A stretch of 64,000 bases of DNA from Candidatus Methylomirabilota bacterium (GCA_035709005.1 DASTFB010000104.1:1-64000), one strand, 5' to 3'. Shown: positions 27,729 through 36,149, counted from the first letter of the stretch. The notes: generated by a model not told the origin, from the letters alone. A program made the numbers and translations.

Positions 27729-28499
27729 CTAGTGTTGGCGCCGCCGGGGCCGATGGGGAGCCAGGCGCCGGAGGATCGCCTCACGATAGTAATAGATCGG
27801 CAGGATCAGGGCCACCACGACGGCCAGGAAGGCGATGGCGTAGATGTACTGCTGCTCGGCGACGTTCGCGCCGAAGTAGGAGGAGATCAAGGTGCCGGGC
27901 AGCCGCCCCAGCGTCGAGACGAGCGCGAAGATCCAGAAGGGCAAGAAGCTGATACCGAACAGGTAGGAGATGATGTCCTTGGGGAAGCCGGGGATGAGAT
28001 AGAGCAGGAAGCAGATGATGGCGCCCTCGGCTTCGATCACGAAATTGAGCCGGTTCCAGTTGTGCTCGCTGAGCCACGGCCGAACGAACGGCTCTCCCCA
28101 TTTCCGTCCGATGCCGAAGCAGATGAGGGTGCCGGTGGTGAGCCCGATCGTCGAGTAGACGAGCCCCCCCCAGGTGCCGAAGAGGGCGCCGCCCACCGGG
28201 CCGGTGATCTCTCCGGGTATCGGCGACAACACGACCTGCAGAGCCTGGATCACGATGAAGACGAGGGGGGCCAGCCAGCCCCACGACGCCACGGTGTCCT
28301 TCAAGAAGTGCTTGTCGCGGTAGAGGCGCACGATGAAGCCGACGAGCGGCGACTCCGTCACCACCAGCCACACCACCAGGATCAGCAGGACGGCCAGGGC
28401 GAGGGACAGCACCGCCCACCGCGCAGTCGGAGTGAAGCGGAGCGGGCGCGGGCGGTCGAGCGCCTTCACACGGGCGGGCGGCGGTGCGCCCACGGACAC
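27729..28499 (-). CDS. TVP38/TMEM64 (VTT-domain) membrane protein
   Basis: A polytopic inner-membrane protein of the VTT/DedA-related superfamily, whose members are linked to lipid scrambling or ion homeostasis. About six hydrophobic helices are visible. The family core includes VVLSPIPGEITGPVGGALFGTWGGLVYSTIGLTTGT (about residues 105-145) and the re-entrant YLIPGFPKDIISYLFGISFLP (about 178-200). Translation probably starts at a GTG at 28499, overlapping the amidase 3' end by 34 bp, so the two are likely co-transcribed. The exact substrate is unknown. Confidence 0.85.
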   Translation of the reverse strand: MSVGAPPPARVKALDRPRPLRFTPTARWAVLSLALAVLLILVVWLVVTESPLVGFIVRLYRDKHFLKDTVASWGWLAPLVFIVIQALQVVLSPIPGEITGPVGGALFGTWGGLVYSTIGLTTGTLICFGIGRKWGEPFVRPWLSEHNWNRLNFVIEAEGAIICFLLYLIPGFPKDIISYLFGISFLPFWIFALVSTLGRLPGTLISSYFGANVAEQQYIYAIAFLAVVVALILPIYYYREAILRRLAPHRPRRRQH

Positions 28500-29872
28500 G
28501 CCGCCTCGTACGCCGCGGAGGCGGCCAGCACTGCTCGATCGGCGCGACGGCGGCCGATGACCTGCAGCCCCACGGGACGGCCGTCGTCAGTGAGCCCGGC
28601 CGGCAGGCTGGCCGCCGGCTGTCCGGTGAGGTTGAACGGATAGGTGAAGGGCATCCACCCCAGCGCCGACACGTGCTGATCGCAGATGTCCCGGGGCGTC
28701 GGCGTTCCGGCCGGGAACGGCGCCACCGCGACGGTCGGCGTGAGCAGCAGGTCGAAGCGCTCCAGAAAGGCGTGCACCTCGCTCCAGTACGCTCTCACCC
28801 GCTCGCCGGCCAGCACGTAGTCCCGCGCGGGGATCGCGCCGCCGCGGCGGATGAGCTTTACGAGCGTAGGGTCCAGGACGGCCTCGGCCGCCGGCAGCTG
28901 ATCGGACCAGTGCGCGTAGAACTGAGTGGCCACCAGGGTGCTGAACGCCTCCTCCGGATTCTCCCAGCCCGGGCTGACCACCTCCACGTGGCAGCCGAGC
29001 GACTCGAACTCGGCGGCTGCGTTCTCGCACAGGCGCTGCACCGCCGGCTCGACGACGGCGTAGCCCAGGTCCGGCGTCCACGCGACGTGCAGTCCCTTGA
29101 TCGGCTCGTCGCAGGCGGCGACGTACGAGCCAACCTCGCGCGGCAGCGAGTGGCGGTCGCGGTCGTCGGCCCCCACGATCACGTCGAGAGTCAGGGCGGC
29201 GTCGCGCACGGAGCGGGCGAGGGGCCCCGTGCAGCTCAGATGCTGCCAGCCGGGAAAGACGGGGTGCTCGGGGACGCGCCCCCACGACGGCTTGAAGCCG
29301 TACACGTCGCAGAACGCGGCAGGGATTCGGATCGAGCCCCCGCCGTCGGTGCCGAGCGCGATGGGGCCCAGTCCGCTGGCCACCGCTGCTCCCGCGCCTC
29401 CGCTCGAGCCCCCCGGCGTGAGCGCGGGGTCCCAGGGGTTGCGGCTGACCCCGAACATCGGATTCTCGGTGATCCCCTTGTGCCCGAACTCCGAGGTGTT
29501 GGTCTTGCCGAGCAGGACAGCCCCGGCGGCGCGCAGCCGCGCCACGGCCACGGCGTCCTCCTCCGGCACCGCCTCGGCGAACAGCCGCGAGCCCCCGGTG
29601 GTGCGCAGGCCGCGGGTGAAGATGACGTCCTTGACCGAGACGGGGACACCGTGCAGGGCGCCCACCGGCTCGCCCTTCATCACGGCGATCTCGGCTTCGC
29701 GGGCCGCCCGGCGGGCGACGTCGGGGGCGACCAGGCAGAAGGCGTTCAGGCGCGGGTTGAGCGCCTCGATGCGCGCCAGGACCGCTTCGGTGACTTCCAC
29801 GGGAGAGACCTGCTTGGTCCGCACAAGGGCGGTGAGCTCGAGCGCCGAGAGCCAGACGAGCTCGGAAGTCAT
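28466..29872 (-). CDS. Amidase (amidase signature family)
   Basis: It hydrolyses a carboxamide of unknown identity. The Ser-cisSer-Lys triad is present: Lys in GVPVSVKDVIFTRG (about residue 78), cis-Ser in TDGGGSIRIPA, and the nucleophilic Ser in PGGSSGGAGAAVASG. The ATG at 29872 gives 468 aa, a normal size, and starts just before the SALELTALVRTKQVSPVEV helix. An in-frame extension to 29971 would add 33 doubtful residues. GatA is less likely because gatB and gatC are absent here and the C-terminal half differs. Confidence 0.88.
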   Translation of the reverse strand: MTSELVWLSALELTALVRTKQVSPVEVTEAVLARIEALNPRLNAFCLVAPDVARRAAREAEIAVMKGEPVGALHGVPVSVKDVIFTRGLRTTGGSRLFAEAVPEEDAVAVARLRAAGAVLLGKTNTSEFGHKGITENPMFGVSRNPWDPALTPGGSSGGAGAAVASGLGPIALGTDGGGSIRIPAAFCDVYGFKPSWGRVPEHPVFPGWQHLSCTGPLARSVRDAALTLDVIVGADDRDRHSLPREVGSYVAACDEPIKGLHVAWTPDLGYAVVEPAVQRLCENAAAEFESLGCHVEVVSPGWENPEEAFSTLVATQFYAHWSDQLPAAEAVLDPTLVKLIRRGGAIPARDYVLAGERVRAYWSEVHAFLERFDLLLTPTVAVAPFPAGTPTPRDICDQHVSALGWMPFTYPFNLTGQPAASLPAGLTDDGRPVGLQVIGRRRADRAVLAASAAYEAACPWAHRRPPV

Positions 29873-29930
29873 GAGGGCCGAGAGGACACCGCGACCATCC
29901 TCAAACTTCGCACATTGTATCATCCGCGCT

Positions 29931-31172
29931 GTGGAGGATGGGGGCCCCCCCTGCGCAGCTGCCGTCGGCACGACGGTGGCCTACGCGCCGGCCGCCGACG
30001 GCGTCTGGCGCCGCGTCTTCGAGCTCGACCGCCGGGGCGCGCCGCTGGCGGCGCTGCGCTGGGCGTCCGGCGCCCTGAGCGCGGCGTGGGTCCGGATTCC
30101 CGACGGCGGCTGGCTGGCCATCGAGCCGCGCGCCGCCGAGCAGCCCCCGTGGGGGCCGGTCGACCGGGTCGCCGTGGCCGAGCGGGTCGGAGAGGTCGGC
30201 ATGCCCATCACGGTCTTCGAGGCGCTCGACTGGGCACGCGTCGACAGAATTCCGACCCTGGCCGAGCCCGGGAAGCTGCCGCCCGGCGGCGGGGCCGCGA
30301 TCCTCAACCTCATTGCCGCCCTCGCGCTCGACCAGCGCTCCCCGCCCCTGGCCTATCGCGGGCCGTACCCGTCGGAGCAGCTGTTCCTCGCCCTTCTCGA
30401 GTCGTTTCGCTACGACACCGCACCCGTCGATCCGCTGGCCGCCTTCACATCCGGCCAGCTCGGCTGGATGCCGTCGCCCCACGAGCGGGTCTTCGAGCCA
30501 GGCGGGATCTACGTGCAGCTGCGCGGGCGCGTCGAGAAAGTCGTCTGGCGCGGCCGCGCGTACCACCGGCCGGACTGGCAGGGCGTCGTCCGTCATGCGA
30601 CCCGCCGGGTGTGGGAGGCCGGTGGGGAGGTGCGGTGCTCCGTGTGGGCGCTGGGCGGCGCGCTCGAAGATCATCTCCGGCTGACCCCGGCCGGTGAGGT
30701 GACGGCCGTCCTGGAGCCCGCGGTCTCCTCGGCCGGCGGCCGGCGTCTGGATCCCGCCGTGGCGGCCGGGATCGGCGCCATCGTGGCCGCCCAGAGCGCG
30801 GCCCCGCTGGCCCCCCTGCTTCGAGAGCGGGCGGCCCGGCTCGCCTTCGCGTGGGGCGCCGTCGATGGGGATCTGGTCGAGGTGGGCCCCACGGGCGCGC
30901 GGGTGTCGATCCTGCTGCGCGCTCGCCTGGCGGCGGCGCTGGCGCCGCTCGACACTCCGGCTGCCCGCGCGGCCGCCGCGCTGGCTGTCCTCACCGAGAT
31001 CGCCCTGGCCATGGGCGACGCGCTGCGCGCCGCAGCGCAGGGTCAGCTGGCCACGCTGCCGGAGGCGGAGCAGCGGCGCTGGCTCACCGCCGGGCCGGCG
31101 GCCGCGCCGGGCACCGACGCCTCCATCATCATGGCGGCGGTGCATGCCCTCCTCGGCGAGCTCGCCGACTGA
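29931..31172 (+). CDS. Uncharacterised 413-residue protein
   Basis: I do not recognise a family. The frame is open further upstream, but the GTG at 29931 is the best start: it leaves a short divergent promoter region with the amidase gene and begins where codon use becomes protein-like. Visible features are SPPLAYRGPYPSEQLFLALLESFRY, GWMPSPHERVFEPGGIYVQLRGRVEKVVWRGRAYHRPDWQGV (a beta-rich central part, about residues 180-230) and an Ala-rich helical C-terminus. There is no signal peptide or transmembrane helix. It is convergent with the M50-like gene, 6 bp away. Confidence 0.7.
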   Translation: MEDGGPPCAAAVGTTVAYAPAADGVWRRVFELDRRGAPLAALRWASGALSAAWVRIPDGGWLAIEPRAAEQPPWGPVDRVAVAERVGEVGMPITVFEALDWARVDRIPTLAEPGKLPPGGGAAILNLIAALALDQRSPPLAYRGPYPSEQLFLALLESFRYDTAPVDPLAAFTSGQLGWMPSPHERVFEPGGIYVQLRGRVEKVVWRGRAYHRPDWQGVVRHATRRVWEAGGEVRCSVWALGGALEDHLRLTPAGEVTAVLEPAVSSAGGRRLDPAVAAGIGAIVAAQSAAPLAPLLRERAARLAFAWGAVDGDLVEVGPTGARVSILLRARLAAALAPLDTPAARAAAALAVLTEIALAMGDALRAAAQGQLATLPEAEQRRWLTAGPAAAPGTDASIIMAAVHALLGELAD

Positions 31173-31178
31173 CCGGCG

Positions 31179-32402
31179 TCACGTCGCCGCCTGGACGATG
31201 AGCAGGACGTTGAAGGCGATGAAGGCGGCCAGCGACATGGCGGACACGACGACGTAGCCGATCCACAGTGCCGCCTGCCCGCCCCAGCGGGCCACCGGCG
31301 CTCCCCGCAAGAGGGATCCCACGTAGGCGACGGCATCGTGGCGCAGCGTCGGCAGGCCCAGCAGGTCGACCATGATGTGGTAGCCGTCCATCTCGATGAA
31401 GCAGCAGGGGTAGAGCGCGATGAAGAAGGCCTGGACCTGGATCAGTCCCGACGTGGCGGCGAATGCCTGCAGGAATCCGGGGGGCGAGGCGACGGCCACC
31501 AGGAACCACAGCGCGCCCAGCACGAGGTGGACCAGGGTGCCCGAGAGCGCCGTGATGATGCGGGCCCGCCGGCTGGCCATGAAGATGTCGGTCACGTCGA
31601 CGTAGAAGCTGGGCACGAAGCCGTGGAGAAACGTGAAGCCGAACTCGCGCACCCGGCGTCCGTAGTGCACGAGAGCGAGCCCGTGGACGAGCTGGTGGAG
31701 GATGAGGGTCGCGAAGAAGAGCAGCTTGACGGCCAGCAGCGCGGCCACGGGATTGGCGCCCAGGCCGCGCGCCACCTGGTCGGCCTGGCCCCACAGCCGG
31801 ACCCCGGCGACCGCGCCGACGATCGCCAGGGCCAGGCAGGCCAGCAAGGCCGCCCGGGTGAACAGCACGAAGCCGCCCCACCGGTAGAGCCGCTCGAAGA
31901 GCGGCTGCACCCGCCGGCTCGACACGTTGATGCGCTCCAGCGCGGTCAGCGCCTGCTCGATGCCGTGGACCAGACGCCGCTGCCGGTTGCGGGCCAGCAC
32001 CCGCCGCAGGGCCGAGACGGGCTCCAGCGTGAGCAGCCGGGCCCGCTGCAGCTTGTCGATGAGCGTGGGAATCACGTCGAAATCGAAGGCGCCGTACCGG
32101 AGCACGTAGGCCGTGGCCATGTCCTGCACGGACGTGGTGCCGTCCATCTGCTCCCACAGGAAGCGCTCGTGCTCCGACACCATCACGTAACGGTCGCTCT
32201 GCGTGTTCTTGAGGACGAAGCGACGTTGACCGTCCACGCGCGAGCCGACCTCGGCGAGCTCCCACTGCTCGGAAGGCAGGCGCCGGGGTCGCAGGCCCAG
32301 CCAGCCGGCCGCGCTGCTGACCTCCCGGACGTCGAAGCTCTCGTCGCCCCGCCGGACGAGGAGCTCGAGCTTGGCGCGTGACGCCGGCCGGCCGGTGCTC
32401 AT
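31179..32402 (-). CDS. PqqD-like domain fused to an M50-type membrane pseudoprotease
   Basis: Residues about 55-130 (YVMVSEHERFLWEQMDGTTSVQDMATAYVLRYG) look like a PqqD/RRE-type fold, used elsewhere to bind leader peptides. A membrane part follows with about six helices, and two motifs align with site-2-type peptidases: HQLVHGLALVHYG and the Asp-containing FIEMDGYHIMVDLLG. The usual HExxH glutamate is Gln, so proteolysis is unlikely unless the alignment is misleading. Its ATG overlaps the cNMP-binding gene by 4 bp, and an NHLP-like small protein lies just upstream. It may handle or export that peptide, which is inference. Confidence 0.78.
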   Translation of the reverse strand: MSTGRPASRAKLELLVRRGDESFDVREVSSAAGWLGLRPRRLPSEQWELAEVGSRVDGQRRFVLKNTQSDRYVMVSEHERFLWEQMDGTTSVQDMATAYVLRYGAFDFDVIPTLIDKLQRARLLTLEPVSALRRVLARNRQRRLVHGIEQALTALERINVSSRRVQPLFERLYRWGGFVLFTRAALLACLALAIVGAVAGVRLWGQADQVARGLGANPVAALLAVKLLFFATLILHQLVHGLALVHYGRRVREFGFTFLHGFVPSFYVDVTDIFMASRRARIITALSGTLVHLVLGALWFLVAVASPPGFLQAFAATSGLIQVQAFFIALYPCCFIEMDGYHIMVDLLGLPTLRHDAVAYVGSLLRGAPVARWGGQAALWIGYVVVSAMSLAAFIAFNVLLIVQAAT

Positions 32403-32899
32403 CGCGACTCGACGTCGAGCCCGGTCGCCTCCAGGCCCCAGCGGGTGACCTCGGCCACCAGGTTGCCGGAAGCCCGGAGCCGGTCGATGAACACGTGGAC
32501 GAGGGCCTGGAAGAACGCGGCGGCCGCGCGGGGGTTGATCTCGGTGAGGACCTTGAGGTTGTCGCGATCCAGCACGAGCAGCATCGTATCCGCCTCGGCC
32601 TGCACGGTGGCCGAGCGGGGGGCGCGGTCGACGAGGCTCATCTCACCGAAGAAGCTCCCGCTGCCCTCACGCCCCAGCACCTGCTCGACGCGCCCGGTGA
32701 CCGCCTTGGAGATGATCACGGAGCCGCTGCGCACGACGAACATCTCCTCCCCCCGGTCCCCCTCTCGGAACAGCACCTGACCCTTCCGGAGAGGACGCTC
32801 GTGGAGGCGCGAGGCCAGGGCCAGCAGCTCCGGCTCGGCGAACTCTTGGAACAGGCGGACGGTCTTGAGAAAGGCGCCGGTCTCGGCCGGGCTCGGCAC
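32399..32899 (-). CDS. Cyclic-nucleotide-binding domain protein
   Basis: A 166-residue single-domain protein with the cNMP fold: LRKGQVLFREGDRGEEMFVVRSGSVII near the middle and the phosphate cassette FFGEMSLVDRAPRSATV with its Arg. The following hinge helix (NLKVLTEINPRAAAAFFQAL) is present, but no helix-turn-helix, so it is not a CRP-type regulator. It is coupled to the PqqD/M50-like gene by a 4-bp overlap and lies 13 bp after the NHLP-like gene. Cyclic nucleotide control of that cassette is a reasonable inference. Confidence 0.9.
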   Translation of the reverse strand: MPSPAETGAFLKTVRLFQEFAEPELLALASRLHERPLRKGQVLFREGDRGEEMFVVRSGSVIISKAVTGRVEQVLGREGSGSFFGEMSLVDRAPRSATVQAEADTMLLVLDRDNLKVLTEINPRAAAAFFQALVHVFIDRLRASGNLVAEVTRWGLEATGLDVESR

Positions 32900-32912
32900 C
32901 CTCCCGCGCCCG

Positions 32913-33131
32913 TCAGGTGGCCAGGCGGCGGAGGAGCGCGGACCGCAGCGCCTGCTCCCGCTGCAGCGGCGGTGTCCGCGTCAGTCGCACGACGGCGTTC
33001 AGGATCGCCTGCCGCTCGTCGTCGCTCAGCTCGTAGCGGGCGAGGACCGTCTCGGGCGTCTGCTGGAGCTCGGCCACGAAGTCGGCATCGACCATCGCGC
33101 GTCCGACGAGCTCCCGGATCCGTGAGGCCAT
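32913..33131 (-). CDS. Small NHLP/Os1348-like leader-type protein
   Basis: The 72-residue product begins MASRIRELVGRAMVDADFVAEL and continues QQTPETVLARYELSDDERQAIL. This pattern, a helix, a D-x-x-F-x-x-x-L-x-x-x-P block and L-(S/T)-x-x-E-R, matches nitrile-hydratase-like leader peptides and Os1348-type small proteins. Those families include precursors of ribosomally made, modified peptides. The C-terminal 22 residues are Arg/Leu-rich, with no Cys or Gly-rich core, so a modified product is not obvious. It heads the three-gene run with the cNMP and PqqD/M50 genes. Confidence 0.65.
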   Translation of the reverse strand: MASRIRELVGRAMVDADFVAELQQTPETVLARYELSDDERQAILNAVVRLTRTPPLQREQALRSALLRRLAT

Positions 33132-33190
33132 GGCGCTGTCGATGATAGCACGCTGGCCAACAGTCGTCAGCCGCGCCGCCCGACGCTACA

Positions 33191-33703
33191 ATGACCGCCG
33201 CCATGGCCCCGGGCTTCGACCAGTCGCTCGCGCCCGAGCTGGCCACGTACGGCCGGGAGCTCTGCTGGATCCTGGAGCAGACCGCGACGTGCGTGCAGGG
33301 GCTCACCGCCGCGCAGCTCAACTGGCGCCCGGCCACGGGCTCGGCCAACAGCGCCTGCGCCATCGTCAGCCACGTCCTCGGCAGTACGCGGGTCTACGCG
33401 CTGGGGTTCGGCTGCGGCCAGCCGGTCCGTCGCGATCGGGACGCCGAGTTCGCCGCGGCGGGGACCGACGCCCGACCGCTCGTGGCCGCGCTGCGCCAGC
33501 TGGCCGCGGACATCACGAGGGCGCTGGCCGGGCTCGCGCCCGCCGACCTGGATGTGCGGTTCACGCCCCCGCGCGAGCTCTGGGGCACCGGAGAGCTCGT
33601 CGAGATCTCCCGGCGGGGCGCGCTCGTGGAGAGCATCCGGCACGCGAGCCTGCATTTGGGCGAGCTTCGCCTCACCCGCGACCTCGCGGTGGGCCAGGCT
33701 TGA
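33191..33703 (+). CDS. DinB-fold protein
   Basis: A 170-residue four-helix protein of the DinB/DUF664 superfamily, whose members are often metal-dependent thiol transferases. Helix blocks are visible in LCWILEQTATCVQGLTAAQLNWRPA, ACAIVSHVLGSTRVYALGFGCGQ and LVESIRHASLHLGELRLTRDL. The His residues of the second and last blocks could form the usual three-His metal site. It starts at an ATG at 33191 and diverges from the NHLP-like gene over 59 bp. Function is unknown. Confidence 0.83.
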   Translation: MTAAMAPGFDQSLAPELATYGRELCWILEQTATCVQGLTAAQLNWRPATGSANSACAIVSHVLGSTRVYALGFGCGQPVRRDRDAEFAAAGTDARPLVAALRQLAADITRALAGLAPADLDVRFTPPRELWGTGELVEISRRGALVESIRHASLHLGELRLTRDLAVGQA

Positions 33704-33712
33704 GGACCGGCC

Positions 33713-35539
33713 TCAGTGCCGCAACAGGTAGGGCACGTCGGCCACGACGGTGTTCTTGCGGTACAGCAGGGCGCCCTTGATGAGCAGGGCGGACTGGTTG
33801 TGCAGGAAGTGCTGCCACCAGCGCCGGGGCAAGAACTCGGGCAGGACGATCGTCACCATCTGGTTGTCGCCGCGGGCCTGGATCTGATCGATGTAGTCGA
33901 GCAGTGGCCTGAGCAGCGATCGATAGGGAGAGGTCAGGACGACCAGTGGCAAGCCCAGGCCCCAGCTCGCCCATTTCTCCTCCATCCTGGCGGTCCGCAG
34001 GGGATCCGTCTCCACGTAGACCCCGCGGACGGTGGCCATCGGTGCGAGCGTCTTCGCATACTGCACGGCCCGCACCACGCCGCGGTGGACGTCGCCGGTG
34101 AGGATCAGCACCGTATGCTGGAACTGGGGCGGGCTCGTGTACCCCTCCAGGGACAGCTCGGCGGCGACATGCTCGTAGTGACGGTGGATGGTGAGGAAGA
34201 GCATCACCACACCGGGAATGACGAACACCACGATCCAGCCGCCCTCGCTGAACTTCGTCACGGCCAGCGTGACCAGGACGATGCCGGTGGCGATCGATCC
34301 CATGCCGCTCACCGCGAGGCCCCACCGCCAGCCCGGCTCCTTGAGCCTCAGCCAGCGGCGCACCATGGCCCCTTGAGACAGCGTGAACGAGGTGAAGACG
34401 CCGATCGCGTAGAGGGGCAGGAGCGCGTGGGTATCGCCCTCGAAGGCCACGATCAGCAGGATGGCGAACCCGCTCAGGATCAAGATGCCGTTGGAGTAGA
34501 CCAGGCGATCGCCCTGGGCGGCGAACTGCCGCGGCATGAAGCGGTCGCGGGCCAGGAAATAGGAGAGGCGCGGGAAGTCGGCGAACGAGGTGTTGGCGGC
34601 CAGCAGGAGAATGAGCATGGTGACGATCTGGATCTCGTAGTACAGCACGCCGGTCCCGAACACCCGCCGGGCGATCTTGGACACGACGGTCTCGTTGCCG
34701 CCGGGCTGGATGCCGAAGTCGTAGGCCAGGTAGGTGATGCCGAGGAACATCGTCACCGAGATGGCGCCCAGCCAGGCCATCACGACGCGGGCGTTCTCGG
34801 CCTCGGGCGGCTTGAGGGCGGGAACGCCGTCGGACACCGCCTCGATGCCGGTGAGGGCCGTACAGCCGGCCGCGAAGGCCCGCAATAAGAGGAAGAGGCC
34901 AATCGCTTCGATCCCCGGCGGGTGCGGCTGGTAAGGCGCTTCCGGCAAGAGCCCCAGCTTGGCGCCGACCACGCCGTAGGCGACCATCCCGAGGACGCTG
35001 CCGATGAAGAGAAAGGTCGGCGCCGCGAAGATGCGGGCCGATTCACGGACCCCGCGCAGGTTGCCAACCGCCACCAGCGCGATCGTCCCCACGCAGAGCA
35101 GGGTCCGGTACGGGACCAACCACGGCAGCGCGGAGGTGAGGGCGGCGATCCCCGCCGCCACGGACACCGCCACCGTCAGCGTGTAATCGGTGAGGAGGGC
35201 CGCCGCCGCGGTCAGGCTGGGTAGGGTCCCCAGGTTGTCCTTGGTGACGATGTAGGCGCCGCCCCCTTGCGGGTACGCCTTGATCGTCTTTCGATACGAC
35301 ACCACAACCAGGATGATGAGCGTGGCGATGCCCACGCTGATCGGCAGGGAGTAGCTGAGGGCCATCGCCCCGGCCACGACGAGGACGTAAAGGATCTCCT
35401 CGGTGGCGTAGGCGACGGAGGACAACGGATCGGAGGCGAACACGGCCAGCGCTCCGGCCTTGCCGAGTCGCTCGTGGCGGGCCTGCGCCAGTGGCATCGG
35501 CTGGCCAACCAGGAGGCGCTTGAGCAGCGCTAGTCGCAT
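33713..35539 (-). CDS. APC-family transporter, KimA-like potassium importer
   Basis: A 608-residue inner-membrane protein. The N-terminal two thirds show the APC permease pattern with about 12 helices, opening with FASDPLSSVAYATEEILYVL and KAYPQGGGAYIVTKDNLG. From about residue 450 a soluble universal-stress-like domain follows (VLILTGDVHRGVVRAVQYAKTLAP). This layout and length match Bacillus KimA (607 aa), a high-affinity potassium importer. Remains of kdpC, kdpB and kdpE lie immediately upstream, which supports a role in potassium uptake. An amino acid permease with the same fold remains possible. I see no c-di-AMP riboswitch before it. Confidence 0.85.
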   Translation of the reverse strand: MRLALLKRLLVGQPMPLAQARHERLGKAGALAVFASDPLSSVAYATEEILYVLVVAGAMALSYSLPISVGIATLIILVVVSYRKTIKAYPQGGGAYIVTKDNLGTLPSLTAAAALLTDYTLTVAVSVAAGIAALTSALPWLVPYRTLLCVGTIALVAVGNLRGVRESARIFAAPTFLFIGSVLGMVAYGVVGAKLGLLPEAPYQPHPPGIEAIGLFLLLRAFAAGCTALTGIEAVSDGVPALKPPEAENARVVMAWLGAISVTMFLGITYLAYDFGIQPGGNETVVSKIARRVFGTGVLYYEIQIVTMLILLLAANTSFADFPRLSYFLARDRFMPRQFAAQGDRLVYSNGILILSGFAILLIVAFEGDTHALLPLYAIGVFTSFTLSQGAMVRRWLRLKEPGWRWGLAVSGMGSIATGIVLVTLAVTKFSEGGWIVVFVIPGVVMLFLTIHRHYEHVAAELSLEGYTSPPQFQHTVLILTGDVHRGVVRAVQYAKTLAPMATVRGVYVETDPLRTARMEEKWASWGLGLPLVVLTSPYRSLLRPLLDYIDQIQARGDNQMVTIVLPEFLPRRWWQHFLHNQSALLIKGALLYRKNTVVADVPYLLRH

Positions 35540-35626
35540 GCGTCACATGACTGTACTCCAACTGCCCTCATGCGCCCGTATTTCTTACGCGGTGCGCCAT
35601 ACCCCGCCCGCGTCGGTGCGAGTCCG

Positions 35627-35725
35627 CTACCTCCCGTCCAGCGTCAGGTTCAGGGCGAGAACGTTCACGCGCGGTTCACCGAGGAATGCGAGCTGCCGGC
35701 CGCGTAACCATCGCCGGTCGCACAT
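35627..35725 (-). pseudogene. kdpC 3' remnant
   Basis: The last 24 codons before TAG read GRQLAFLGEPRVNVLALNLT and LDGR, the conserved C-terminus of KdpC, a subunit of the Kdp potassium ATPase. The frame can be read from an ATG at 35725, but its first eight codons show no KdpC similarity. The rest of kdpC is missing. It is on the same strand and downstream of the kdpB remnant, as in intact kdpFABC. Confidence 0.8.
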
Positions 35726-35770
35726 GAGTCGGCTTCGCCGGCGCAATCCGCCCTGCCCTGGGGAGGCCGA

Positions 35771-35866
35771 CTAAAGGCCCAGGGCAACCAGAATCGTGTC
35801 GATCAGCTTGATGCCCGGGAACGGGATGATGATGCCGCCGATGCCGTAGATCCAGACGTGACGGCG
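35771..35866 (-). pseudogene. kdpB 3' remnant
   Basis: The minus strand reads RRHVWIYGIGGIIIPFPGIK and LIDTILVALGL before a TAG at 35773-35771. This matches the end of the KdpB P-type ATPase. Nothing upstream in the frame resembles KdpB: the sequence runs into the oppositely oriented kdpE remnant at 35874. The order kdpB then kdpC on one strand is conserved. Confidence 0.8.
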
Positions 35867-35873
35867 GACAGGA

Positions 35874-36128
35874 ATGGCAAGGCTTCGGGTGGCGATCCGC
35901 CATACGGCGGGCGCCTCGCACGAGGGCGGTGAGGCGACGTTCAAGGTGGGCGAGCTGCAGATCGATTTCGTGCGGCGGCGGGTGTTGCTGGGATCCCGTG
36001 AAATCCGGCTGACGCACTACGTCCGCGTCTTTATGGCCCACCTCAGGCACAAGCTCGAAGCCGAGCCGGCTCGGCCCCGTTATCTGCTCACCGAGCCAGG
36101 CGTGGGCTACCGGCTCGCCGCAGAGTGA
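35874..36128 (+). pseudogene. kdpE remnant: DNA-binding domain with an internal deletion
   Basis: An 84-codon open frame starts at an ATG at 35874. It matches the OmpR-type DNA-binding domain of KdpE: FKVGELQIDFVRRRVLLGSR, then EIRLT, joined directly to HYVRVFMAHLRHKLEAEPAR and PRYLLTEPGVGYRLAAE. The recognition-helix region normally lying between EIRLT and HYVRVFM is deleted, as is the whole receiver domain. The product cannot fold as a normal winged helix, so I call it a pseudogene although no stop interrupts it. Confidence 0.83.
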
Positions 36129-36149
36129 GCGAGCCGCACCGCCGGGGTT

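Noticed and set aside
28466-29872. GatA subunit of the tRNA amidotransferase
   Set aside because: gatB and gatC are absent nearby and the C-terminal half does not look like GatA; kept as a general amidase.
35540-35770. c-di-AMP (ydaO-type) riboswitch before the KimA-like gene
   Set aside because: No recognisable riboswitch core is seen; the spacer holds the kdpC remnant instead.
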